From contig NZ_JAFCJS010000002.1 of the NCBI RefSeq assembly GCF_018130825.1, positions 620,001 through 684,000 of the forward strand: a stretch of 64,000 nt of DNA, in the 5' to 3' direction. Below are positions 1 to 7,389 of this stretch, one piece after another; position 1 is the first letter of the stretch, and every line of letters starts with the position of its first letter. This DNA comes from Bradyrhizobium liaoningense (GTDB taxonomy: Bacteria; Pseudomonadota; Alphaproteobacteria; Rhizobiales; Xanthobacteraceae). The translations under genes and the position numbers were made by a program. A model generated the notes under the pieces. That model did not search any database, was not told the DNA's origin, and saw nothing but the letters and a program-made list of their open reading frames with translations.

Positions 1-140
1 ATGACGCGCATCAACGTGGTCTTGCCGGCACCGTTCGGGCCGATGACGCCGACGGCTTCGCCAGCCTTCACGTCGAGATTGACGTCGAACAGCGCCTGGA
101 AGGTGCCATAGCCGGCATTGACGCCGCGGAGCTCCAGCAT
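1..140 (-). CDS. livF: LivF-type branched-chain amino acid ABC transporter ATPase (partial)
   Basis: Only the first 46 codons are present; the gene runs off the left edge. The visible part starts with ATG at 140 and reads as the N-terminus of an ABC ATPase, with the Walker A motif GPNGAGKTT at about residues 34-42. It begins 3 bp after the stop of the LivG-type ATPase gene, and a binding protein gene lies upstream of that, so this is the second ATPase of a branched-chain amino acid (HAAT-type) importer. In that family LivF and LivG form the cytoplasmic ATPase pair that drives uptake through the LivHM membrane subunits. No permease gene is in the window, so livH and livM are presumably further left. 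The substrate cannot be told from this fragment. Confidence 0.85.
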   Translation of the reverse strand, partial: MLELRGVNAGYGTFQALFDVNLDVKAGEAVGVIGPNGAGKTTLMRV

Positions 141-143
141 CGG

Positions 144-911
144 CTAGCCTCCCGCGCGGCGGCGCGCTTCGGCGGCCGCGGCTTGCGTGGTCTCGGCATC
201 GGTGCCGAGATAGACCTCGATGACGCGCGGATCGCCGGCGACCGCGCTCGGCAGGCCTTCCGAGATCTTCTCGCCGTGATCGAGCACCATGACGCGGTCG
301 ACGACGCGCATCAGAACGCCCATGATGTGCTCGACCCAGATGATGGTGATGCCAAGCTCGTCGCGGATGTTGCGCAGCATGTCCGCGGCCTGGTCCATCT
401 CGGCCTCATCGAGACCGCCGAGGCTCTCGTCGGCGAGCAGCAGCTTTGGCGCGGTGGCGAGGGCCTTGGCAAGCTCGAGCTTCTTCAGCCCCGCTGCGCC
501 GAGGCCATCGACGCTGGCGTGCCGATCGGTCGGCAGGCCGACCATCGCCAGCGCGCGCTCGGCCGCCTCCTCGGCCTTGGCGCGGCTGTGGCGGCCCTGG
601 CCGTAGAAGCCGGCGAGCGCGACGTTCTCGAAAATGGAGAGGCGACGGAACGGCCGCGGAATCTGGAAAGTCCGCCCGATGCCGCCATTGATGATCCGGT
701 GCGGCGCAAGGCCCGCGATCTCGTGGCCGGCAAACAGGATCGAGCCCGAGGTCGGGGCCAGCGTGCCTGAGAGCATGTTGAAGATCGTGCTCTTGCCAGA
801 GCCGTTGGGGCCGATCAGGCCGAGGATCTCGCCCTGCTCGACCCGAAACGACACGTTGTTCACGGCGGTGAAGCCGCCAAACCGCTTCACCAGCCCGCTG
901 ACTTCCAACAC
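144..911 (-). CDS. livG: LivG-type branched-chain amino acid ABC transporter ATPase
   Basis: A 255-residue ABC ATPase. Walker A is GPNGSGKST at about residues 34-42, and the switch histidine lies in the IIWVEHIM segment. The region normally holding the LSYGQ-type signature reads LGAAGLKKLELAKALA, and Walker B reads LLLADESLGGLD, with serine where DEP is usual. The ABC signature is therefore atypical although the rest of the fold is intact. The start is GTG at 911, after a GGAG sequence 8-9 bp upstream. It lies 12 bp after the binding-protein stop and 3 bp before the livF start, so the three genes form one operon. Role by family: cytoplasmic ATPase energising uptake of branched-chain amino acids or related compounds. 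Confidence 0.88.
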   Translation of the reverse strand: MLEVSGLVKRFGGFTAVNNVSFRVEQGEILGLIGPNGSGKSTIFNMLSGTLAPTSGSILFAGHEIAGLAPHRIINGGIGRTFQIPRPFRRLSIFENVALAGFYGQGRHSRAKAEEAAERALAMVGLPTDRHASVDGLGAAGLKKLELAKALATAPKLLLADESLGGLDEAEMDQAADMLRNIRDELGITIIWVEHIMGVLMRVVDRVMVLDHGEKISEGLPSAVAGDPRVIEVYLGTDAETTQAAAAEARRRAGG

Positions 912-923
912 CGGATCACTCCG

Positions 924-2234
924 CTACTGGTTGCTGTAGGTGGTGCCCTTGGGCAGCGGCAGCACGGCTTCGCGCTGCGCCTGGCTCTTGGGCCACACCA
1001 CATGGGACTTGTCGTCGAGATACTGGATCACGACCGGGAAGGAGCGCTCGTTCTGGCCCGCCATCGGCGTGCCCTCGCCGTAAAACTTGACGCCGAAGCC
1101 GAGCATGGTGCCGCCTTCGGGGATGTCGGTGTCGAGCGCGGCCTTGCGCAGCGCATCAGGATCGACCCCGCCATACTTCTTGATTGCGCGCGGCAGCACC
1201 TCGCTCATGAACACATAGGTGTTGGAGGCGCCGATGCCGACATGCGCCGAGCGGATGGCGACACCAGGCTTGATCCTGTCGAACTCCTCGCCGACCATCT
1301 TGATGACGGCCGGGAGTTTCGGATCCATGGTCTTCTGGTTGGAGAGCCAGATCGAGATCGGATCGGCGTTGAAGATGTAGGTCGCGTCCGCGCCCATGCC
1401 CTCCTTCAGCTTCTCATACACGCCGTAGCCGGCGCCATGCCCCATCAGCGCGGCAAATTTCAGGCCCTGCTCGCGGGCCTGGCGCAGCAGCAAGGTGATG
1501 TCTGGATTGTAGCCGGTGTGGAAGATCACATCGGGCTTGGCACGCTTCAGCTTGGTCACCAGCGCCGACAGATCCGGCGCGGTGGCCGAATAGCCTTCCT
1601 TCAGCACGACGTTGAAGCCCGCCTTCTTCGCGCCGGCCTCGTTGCCCTTGGAGACATCGACGCCATAGGCGCCGTCCTCGTGGATGATGGCGACCCGCAG
1701 ATCCTTCGGCTCCTTGCCGAGCTTCTCCTTGGCATTCTGGGCGATGAAATCCATCGTCATCATGCCGAACTGGTCGCCGCTCGCCTGCGGGCGGAAGACG
1801 TATTTGTAGCCCTTGTCGTTGAACACGGCCGACGAGATGCAGGTCGTCATCCACATGAACTTCTTGAGCTGCTCGACGCGCGAGGCCACCGGCACGCATT
1901 GCGCCGAGGAGAAGAAGCCGAGCACCATGTCGACCTTCTCCTGCTCGAGCAGGCGGACGGATTCATTGATGGCGATGTCGGGCTTGCTCTGTGCGTCGGC
2001 GTAGACCGCCTCGATCTTGTAGCCCTCGACGCCGGTCTTGGCGAAATGGTCGAGGATGATCTTGGTGCCGACATAGTTCAGTTCAGAACCGCCGCCCGCG
2101 AGAGGCCCGGTCAGGTCGAAAACGACGCCAATCTTGATCTTCTTCTCCTGGGCCTCGGCCGAAGCCATCAAGCCCGTCGCTGACATCGCGACCAACAGCC
2201 CACGTACCAACCGGGCAGCCATGCGCAGGCGCAT
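924..2234 (-). CDS. Branched-chain amino acid-type ABC transporter substrate-binding protein
   Basis: A 436-residue periplasmic binding protein of the LivJ/LivK (Peripla_BP_6) type. It has a Sec signal peptide (residues 1 to about 28, ending ASAEA-Q), then the family opening IKIGVVFDLTGPLAGGG and a two-lobed body rich in motifs such as VAIIHEDGAYG. Start ATG at 2234 is favoured because GGAGG lies 5 bp upstream; ATG at 2222 is an alternative. It is the first gene of the operon with livG and livF, and a NUDIX gene lies 94 bp upstream on the same strand. Binding proteins of this family in Bradyrhizobium bind varied ligands (amino acids, aromatic acids, amides), so the substrate is unknown. Confidence 0.9.
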   Translation of the reverse strand: MRLRMAARLVRGLLVAMSATGLMASAEAQEKKIKIGVVFDLTGPLAGGGSELNYVGTKIILDHFAKTGVEGYKIEAVYADAQSKPDIAINESVRLLEQEKVDMVLGFFSSAQCVPVASRVEQLKKFMWMTTCISSAVFNDKGYKYVFRPQASGDQFGMMTMDFIAQNAKEKLGKEPKDLRVAIIHEDGAYGVDVSKGNEAGAKKAGFNVVLKEGYSATAPDLSALVTKLKRAKPDVIFHTGYNPDITLLLRQAREQGLKFAALMGHGAGYGVYEKLKEGMGADATYIFNADPISIWLSNQKTMDPKLPAVIKMVGEEFDRIKPGVAIRSAHVGIGASNTYVFMSEVLPRAIKKYGGVDPDALRKAALDTDIPEGGTMLGFGVKFYGEGTPMAGQNERSFPVVIQYLDDKSHVVWPKSQAQREAVLPLPKGTTYSNQ

Positions 2235-2328
2235 CTAAACCTCCCTGGACGATTGTGCATTGCATTCTTCTTGCTTTTGCTTTTTTGCCCATCACATGGG
2301 CTGCGCGCGGCGATGTCAAGCCTCGCGC

Positions 2329-3033
2329 TCAGCGCGAGGCGAACTGCTGCTCGACGAAGGCCGTGACAAATCGCGGCATGGCCGGCGTGAGATCACTCAT
2401 CCCGCGCACGATATGAATGGCCGACAGTTCCGGCTCGGTCTCGCGTGCAAGATTGGCTTCGATCCGGGCGCGGGCCACATCGCCCGGCACATCCAGGTTG
2501 ATGACCTGCAGCATTGCAATCGAGGGGCCGGTGACCACGCAATGCCAGCCCGGCTCGACCCGGTAGTCGGCCGCGGTCAGACCGGTCTCCTCGCCGAGCT
2601 CGCGGACGACACTGCCGGGAATGTCGAGCGTGCCGTCCCTGACGTCGTCGAGGTCCGGCGTGCCCGAGGGGAAATAGACGCGACCCGCATTGGCGGTGTG
2701 GGGTGCCATCTCACCCATGATGAAGGCGCCGTCGGAGGCGCGCAGCGCGCCCATGCCAAAGCCGTTGAACACGGCCTTGTCGGGAAAGCCCCAGTCGCGC
2801 CAGGCGAGGAAGCTTGCGAAATCTGTCTCGAAATAGGTCGCGGCAAGATGACCGTCGCTGAACACGGCATCGCGCCCGAGCAGGACGCGGCCGTTCCAGA
2901 TCTTCGGCCGCTCACGCTGCTTCTCGGCGAAATGCGCCGCGATCTCGGCGCGCCGTTCCTCCGCGAACGGCCACACGATCGGCCGCACCGCAAGGTCAAG
3001 CGTCGTGACGCGATGAATGACCGGTGACGTCAT
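2329..3033 (-). CDS. NUDIX hydrolase-like protein
   Basis: A 234-residue protein with a NUDIX-type core. The second half of the Nudix box, RELGEETGL, is clear at residues 144-152; its two glutamates would bind the catalytic metal. The first half (normally G, five residues, E) is not in its usual place: the stretch before it contains FPSGTPDLDD, as in NUDIX relatives with a rearranged or expanded box. NUDIX enzymes hydrolyse nucleoside diphosphates linked to another group. The substrate is not predictable, and the long N-terminal region (about 100 residues) is not one I can assign. It lies between the LivJ-type operon and the NitT-type binding protein gene, all on the minus strand, with spacings that do not demand co-transcription. 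Confidence 0.7.
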   Translation of the reverse strand: MTSPVIHRVTTLDLAVRPIVWPFAEERRAEIAAHFAEKQRERPKIWNGRVLLGRDAVFSDGHLAATYFETDFASFLAWRDWGFPDKAVFNGFGMGALRASDGAFIMGEMAPHTANAGRVYFPSGTPDLDDVRDGTLDIPGSVVRELGEETGLTAADYRVEPGWHCVVTGPSIAMLQVINLDVPGDVARARIEANLARETEPELSAIHIVRGMSDLTPAMPRFVTAFVEQQFASR

Positions 3034-3062
3034 GACGCCTGGTTACCACGCCTTCGCGTCAG

Positions 3063-4088
3063 CTATTTGGCGCTCCCCGTGGTCTTCTTGGCCTGGTCGA
3101 CGAATTTGTTGGTGAAGGTCTTGCTGACGTCGATCTTGGCGTTCGCCACCTCGGGCGAACCGACACTGAACACCGCAAGCACAGCGTCGGCCCCCTTCGG
3201 GTCCATCTTGCCGGTCTCGGAGAACATGGGAATCGTGTTCTTCAGCGCGGCGAGATAGAGGTCCTTGTTCTTGCCGACGGTCTCTTCCGGCATCTTCGCC
3301 ATGATCTCCTCGGGCGAGTGCGAATGGATCCAGGCGAGCGTGGCCAGGATCGCATTGGTCAGCGCCTGCGTTTCCTTCTCGTGGCTATTGACCCAGGCCG
3401 CCGTCGAGTACAGCGCACCACCGGGATATTCGCCGCCAAAGGTCTCGAGCGTATCCTTCTGCGTACGGGTGTCGCTGAGGATGCGCAAATCCTTGTGGCT
3501 ACCCTGCAGCACGGTGACGGACGGATCGAGCATCACGGCCGCGTCGATCTGCCCCTGCTCCATCGCGGCCACGGCCGTAGCGCCGAGGCCGACGCCGATC
3601 ACGGCAGCGCTGGTGGGGTCGAGCCCGTTCTTCTTCAGCATGTATTTCAGGAAGAAGTCGGTGGAGGAGCCGGGCGCGCTGACGCCGACCTTCTTGCCGG
3701 CGAGGTCCTTGACCGACTTGATGTCATTGGTGCGCGACGGCGCGACCACCAGCACGAGGCCGGGATAGCGGTCATAGACCACGAAGGACTGCAGCTCCTG
3801 CTTCTTGGCCGCGAGGTTGACGCAATGGTCGAAATAGCCGGAGACGACGTCGGCGCTGCCGCCGAGCACGGCCTTGAGCGCGTCCGAGCCGCCCTTGAGG
3901 TCGACCAGTTCGACGTTGAGGCCGGCCTTCTCGTACTCGCCGAGCTGCTTGGCCAGCACCGTCGGCAGGTAGCACAGGCAGGCCCCGCCGCCGACCGCGA
4001 CGGTCACCTTGCTCTGGGCTGCGGCAAGCGAGGTGGTGAGCGTCAGCGCGAGCAGCGCGCCGGCGAGCCTGGCAATCGTGTTCTTCAT
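3063..4088 (-). CDS. NitT/TauT-family ABC transporter substrate-binding protein
   Basis: A 341-residue periplasmic binding protein of the nitrate/sulfonate/aliphatic compound family (NMT1-like). The signal peptide ends near residue 20 (LAAAQ). The mature part contains the family-typical GGSDALKAVLGGSADVV segment and SVKDLAGKKVGVSAPGS. ATG at 4088 is chosen because a strong GGAGGAAAC ribosome site lies just upstream and it fits the signal peptide; the frame is open further upstream. The permease and ATPase genes lie 630 bp to the right on the same strand, separated by an opposite-strand cupin gene. The binding protein is therefore likely transcribed from its own promoter. Substrate unknown. 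Confidence 0.87.
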   Translation of the reverse strand: MKNTIARLAGALLALTLTTSLAAAQSKVTVAVGGGACLCYLPTVLAKQLGEYEKAGLNVELVDLKGGSDALKAVLGGSADVVSGYFDHCVNLAAKKQELQSFVVYDRYPGLVLVVAPSRTNDIKSVKDLAGKKVGVSAPGSSTDFFLKYMLKKNGLDPTSAAVIGVGLGATAVAAMEQGQIDAAVMLDPSVTVLQGSHKDLRILSDTRTQKDTLETFGGEYPGGALYSTAAWVNSHEKETQALTNAILATLAWIHSHSPEEIMAKMPEETVGKNKDLYLAALKNTIPMFSETGKMDPKGADAVLAVFSVGSPEVANAKIDVSKTFTNKFVDQAKKTTGSAK

Positions 4089-4226
4089 TGGTTTCCTCCG
4101 TTCGGCCGGCGGCACCATAGAGCAGCGGGACTGGCTTGAGAAGCACTGCCTAAGTGGGCTGGCCATCTGCCTTTCGGCGCAATAGCATGCCTGAACAAGA
4201 ACAATTCCAGATGGGGAGAATGATCC

Positions 4227-4676
4227 ATGAATCGCCTTATTGCCGGGCTGTCGCTCGCCGCCGCCTTTGCCGCCGGATGCGGCGCCAACCAGCTGCTCCG
4301 GCCGGCGCTGGCTGCCGAGAACATCACCGCGCAGCTCATCCATACCGGCGAGATGGAGGGCGATGCGCTCGGCCCCGCCAACAATGTCGGCTACCGCTCA
4401 AAAATGTTTGCAAGCGCCGACGGCGCCACCGTCTCGATCCAGGTCGGCAACGTGCCCAAGCACATGCACCCCAACACCAACGAGATTCAGTACATCCTGG
4501 ACGGGACCGGGACGATCTGGCTCGGCGACAAGGAGGTCACGGTCAAGCCGGGCGACCTCGTCATCATCCCCAAGGGCACGCCGCATGGCGGCACCAAGCC
4601 GATCAGCGGTCAGGTCAAGGCGATCGCCATCAAGACGCCACCGCAGGCACCCGATGATACCAAGCTGCTGGACTGA
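4227..4676 (+). CDS. Secreted cupin-domain protein
   Basis: A 149-residue protein with a hydrophobic N-terminal segment (residues 1 to about 30, ending ALAAE) followed by a single RmlC-like cupin. The metal-site motifs are visible: HMHPNTNEIQYILDG supplies His-His-Glu and KGTPHGG near residue 115 supplies the last His, so a bound divalent metal is plausible. A Cys at residue 18 (AAGC) could instead make it a lipoprotein. The gene is divergent from the NitT-type binding protein gene and convergent with the permease gene, inserted between parts of one importer. Cupins cover many enzymes and binding proteins, and nothing here fixes the activity. Confidence 0.8.
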   Translation: MNRLIAGLSLAAAFAAGCGANQLLRPALAAENITAQLIHTGEMEGDALGPANNVGYRSKMFASADGATVSIQVGNVPKHMHPNTNEIQYILDGTGTIWLGDKEVTVKPGDLVIIPKGTPHGGTKPISGQVKAIAIKTPPQAPDDTKLLD

Positions 4677-4721
4677 GCCTACGGAAATGGGGCTCGCGCC
4701 GATGCGGGCCCCACCTCGCGC

Positions 4722-5510
4722 CTAGCCGCGCCCATCCGACGCGGTCGGCCGCCACACCAGAAGGCGCCGCTCGACCAGCGTCACGCCGTAGTCGATCAGG
4801 ATGACGAAGGCCGACAGCACGAACATGCCGGCGAACACGCCGGCGACGTCGAACACGCCTTCAGCCTGCTGGATCAGATAGCCGAGCCCCGCCGCCGATC
4901 CCAGATATTCGCCGACGACCGCGCCGACCACGGCGAAGCCGACGGAGGTGTGCAGCGAGGAGAACATCCACGACAATGCCGACGGCCAATAGACGTGCTG
5001 CATCAGCTGCCGCTCGCTCATGCCGAGCATGCGGCCGTTGTCGAGCACGGTGCGGCTGACTTCCTTGACGCCCTGATAGACGTTGAAGAACACGATGAAG
5101 AACACCAGGGTCACGCCGAGCGCGACCTTCGACCAGATGCCGAGCCCGAGCCACAGCGCGAAGATCGGCGCCAGCACCACGCGCGGCAGTGCGTTGACCA
5201 TCTTGACGTAGGGGTCGAACACCGCCGCCACCAGCGGCTGGCGCGCGAACCAGAAGCCGACCAGCACACCGCCGGCCGATCCGATCACGAAGGCGAGGAT
5301 CGATTCCGCCAGCGTGATGCCGAGGTGCTTCCAGATCACGCCGGAGGAGAACCATTTCACGATCTGGCTGAACACGTCGAACGGATTGGAGAAGAAGAAC
5401 GGCGGCAGCAGGATCTTGCCGAACACGGGGACGGTCGACAGCACCTGCCACATCACGATGCAGACGACCGCGACCAGAACCTGCAGCGCAAACAGCGTCG
5501 GGCGCGACAT
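4722..5510 (-). CDS. NitT/TauT-family ABC transporter permease
   Basis: A 262-residue inner-membrane permease of the SsuC/TauC/NitT type, with about six hydrophobic segments. The conserved cytoplasmic loop appears as NGRMLGMSERQLMQHVYWPSA, which corresponds to the EAA loop that docks on the ATPase. Start ATG at 5510 overlaps the stop of the ATPase gene by one base (TGATG), so the two are translationally coupled. With the ATPase upstream it forms the membrane part of the importer whose binding protein is probably the one encoded at 3063-4088. Confidence 0.9.
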   Translation of the reverse strand: MSRPTLFALQVLVAVVCIVMWQVLSTVPVFGKILLPPFFFSNPFDVFSQIVKWFSSGVIWKHLGITLAESILAFVIGSAGGVLVGFWFARQPLVAAVFDPYVKMVNALPRVVLAPIFALWLGLGIWSKVALGVTLVFFIVFFNVYQGVKEVSRTVLDNGRMLGMSERQLMQHVYWPSALSWMFSSLHTSVGFAVVGAVVGEYLGSAAGLGYLIQQAEGVFDVAGVFAGMFVLSAFVILIDYGVTLVERRLLVWRPTASDGRG

Positions 5511-6328
5511 CAGACCGCCTCCGCTGCGTGAGTGGATTGTGCGTAGCCCTTCATCACCTCGTCCTTCAGCACGCTCCAGATCTCGCGATGGAGCGCATGG
5601 AACTCCTTGTCGAGGCGCACCTCGAAGATGTCGCGCGGGCGCGGCAAGCTGACGCGCCAGTCGCCGATGATGCGCGAGGACGGTCCCGCCGACATGATCA
5701 CCACGCGGTCGGCGAGCGCGATCGCCTCTTCCAGATCGTGGGTGACGAACAGCACGGCCTTGCGGTCGGCGTTCCACAAGTCGAGCAGCAGGTTGCCCAT
5801 CACCTGTCGCGTCTGCGCATCGAGCGGCCCGAACGGCTCGTCCATCAGCAGGATCTTGGGATCGCGGATCAGCACCTGCGCCAGCGCCACGCGCTTGCGC
5901 TGGCCGCCGGAGAGCATGTGCGGATAGCGATTGGCGAAGGCGCCGAGGCCCACGGAGGTCAGCCATTTCTGCGCCTGAGGCAGGGCTTCAGCGCGCGACG
6001 TGCCCTTGATCTCGAGCCCGATCGCGACATTGTCGAGCGCGGTCTTCCAGGGGAACAGCGCGTCGGCCTGGAACAGGTAGCCGGCCTCCCGGTTGAGCCC
6101 CGCCAGCGGCCGGTCGAAGATCTTGACGCTGCCGGCGGCCGGCTTGAGCAGGCCCGCGGCAACATTGAGCAGCGTCGATTTCCCGCAGCCGGTCGGACCG
6201 ACGATGGCGACGAACTCGCCCTGCGCGACTGTCAGATGCGCCTTCTCCACCGCCGTATAGACCCGACCATCCCCCAGCCGGAACGCAACCTTGGCATCTT
6301 CCAGCGCCACTGCCGTTGGCGTTGTCAT
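5510..6328 (-). CDS. NitT/TauT-family ABC transporter ATPase
   Basis: A 272-residue ABC ATPase with complete motifs: Walker A GPTGCGKST, signature LSGGQRKRVALAQ, Walker B ILLMDEPFGPLD and switch histidine in FVTHDLEEA. It belongs to the SsuB/TauB/NrtD-type group. ATG at 6328 has GGAGGAAAC 3-11 bp upstream, the same ribosome site as the binding-protein gene of this system. It is the first gene of the ATPase-permease pair. A large inverted repeat begins about 90 bp upstream and separates it from the divergent osmoprotectant operon. Confidence 0.92.
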   Translation of the reverse strand: MTTPTAVALEDAKVAFRLGDGRVYTAVEKAHLTVAQGEFVAIVGPTGCGKSTLLNVAAGLLKPAAGSVKIFDRPLAGLNREAGYLFQADALFPWKTALDNVAIGLEIKGTSRAEALPQAQKWLTSVGLGAFANRYPHMLSGGQRKRVALAQVLIRDPKILLMDEPFGPLDAQTRQVMGNLLLDLWNADRKAVLFVTHDLEEAIALADRVVIMSAGPSSRIIGDWRVSLPRPRDIFEVRLDKEFHALHREIWSVLKDEVMKGYAQSTHAAEAV

Positions 6329-6421
6329 ATGTTTCCTCCGAACTCAGGCCGATGCCTTAGCCTCTCGCGCGGCCAAGTTCAATCAAGCCGCCAAGCGTGC
6401 TACGCATGCAGTGTCGAGGCT

Positions 6422-6587
6422 CTTACCCTCCCCTGGAGGGGGAGGGTCGCTGGGCATGCAGCGAAGCGAAATGCACAGCGGGGTGGGGTGACGGTCTTTC
6501 CACGTCCAACACTACCCGTGTTGAAAGATCACCCCACCCCGCCCGCGCTTTCGCGCGAGCGACCCTCCCCCTCCAGGGGAGGGTAAG
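6422..6587. repeat. Intergenic palindromic repeat, 29-bp perfect arms
   Basis: The arms at 6422-6450 and 6559-6587 are perfect inverted complements (29 bp, beginning CTTACCCTCCCCTGGAGGG). A second nested pair, GGGGTGGGGTGA at 6480-6491 with its complement at 6529-6540, lies inside, so the RNA would fold into a long cruciform-like hairpin. It contains no convincing coding frame and looks like a non-autonomous palindromic element. It ends 19 bp before the start of the osmoprotectant ATPase gene, so it may carry or displace that gene's promoter. Confidence 0.85.
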
Positions 6588-6606
6588 GAAGAATGAGCCA
6601 CGTCGG

Positions 6607-7389
6607 ATGACTTCCAAAGCAGCGATCAGCTACCAAACGGTCAGCAAGAGCTTCGGCTCCCTCAGGGCTGTGGACGACGTGTTGCTCGACATTGCCGAGG
6701 GCGAGTTTCTGGCCATCGTCGGCGGCTCCGGCTCGGGCAAGACCACGCTGCTGCGACTCGCCAACCGGCTGATCGAGGCCGATGCCGGCACGATCATGGT
6801 CGAGGGCGAGGACGTGCGGAATGTCGATCCGGTCGCCCTGCGGCGCCGGATCGGCTACGTCTTCCAGAGCGGCGGGCTGTTTCCGCACTTAAGCGTCGCT
6901 GACAATATCGGGATCACGCCAAAGCTGCTGGGCGAGCCGGCAGCGGCCATCGCTGGGCGTGTCGACGAGCTGCTGGAGCTCGTGCAGCTCGACCGCGCAT
7001 CGCATCGCGACCGTCTGCCCGAGGCACTCTCCGGCGGCCAGCGCCAGCGCGTCGGCGTGGCGCGGGCGCTCGCCGCAAAGCCACGCATCGTGCTGATGGA
7101 CGAGCCGTTCGGCGCGCTCGATCCCCTCACCCGCGATGCACTCGGCGAGGATTTTCGCGACCTGCACCGCAAGCTCGGCCTGACCACCGTGATGATCACG
7201 CACGACATGACCGAGGCGATCCTGCTCGCCGATCGTATCGCGGTGATGCGCGGCGGAAAGGTGCTGGCGCAAGGCACGCCCGCGGAGCTCTCCAGCAGCA
7301 GCGACGCTTACGTGCTCGAGCTGTTGCGCACACCGCGGCGCCAGGTCGAGCGGCTGAATGCACTGCTGCCGCAGAGCGGTGCGGCATGA
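6607..7389 (+). CDS. Osmoprotectant (glycine betaine/choline-type) ABC transporter ATPase
   Basis: A 260-residue ATPase of the OpuCA/ProV group: Walker A GGSGSGKTT, the conserved RRRIGYVFQSGGLFPH Q-loop typical of the group, signature LSGGQRQRVGVARAL, Walker B IVLMDEPFGALD. It ends shortly after the nucleotide-binding domain and lacks the C-terminal CBS pair that OpuCA uses for osmosensing, so any ionic-strength control must be elsewhere. ATG at 6607 is chosen because the frame upstream of it runs through the palindromic repeat. The stop overlaps the next start by 4 bp (ATGA), coupling it to the fused permease/binding protein. Confidence 0.88.
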   Translation: MTSKAAISYQTVSKSFGSLRAVDDVLLDIAEGEFLAIVGGSGSGKTTLLRLANRLIEADAGTIMVEGEDVRNVDPVALRRRIGYVFQSGGLFPHLSVADNIGITPKLLGEPAAAIAGRVDELLELVQLDRASHRDRLPEALSGGQRQRVGVARALAAKPRIVLMDEPFGALDPLTRDALGEDFRDLHRKLGLTTVMITHDMTEAILLADRIAVMRGGKVLAQGTPAELSSSSDAYVLELLRTPRRQVERLNALLPQSGAA

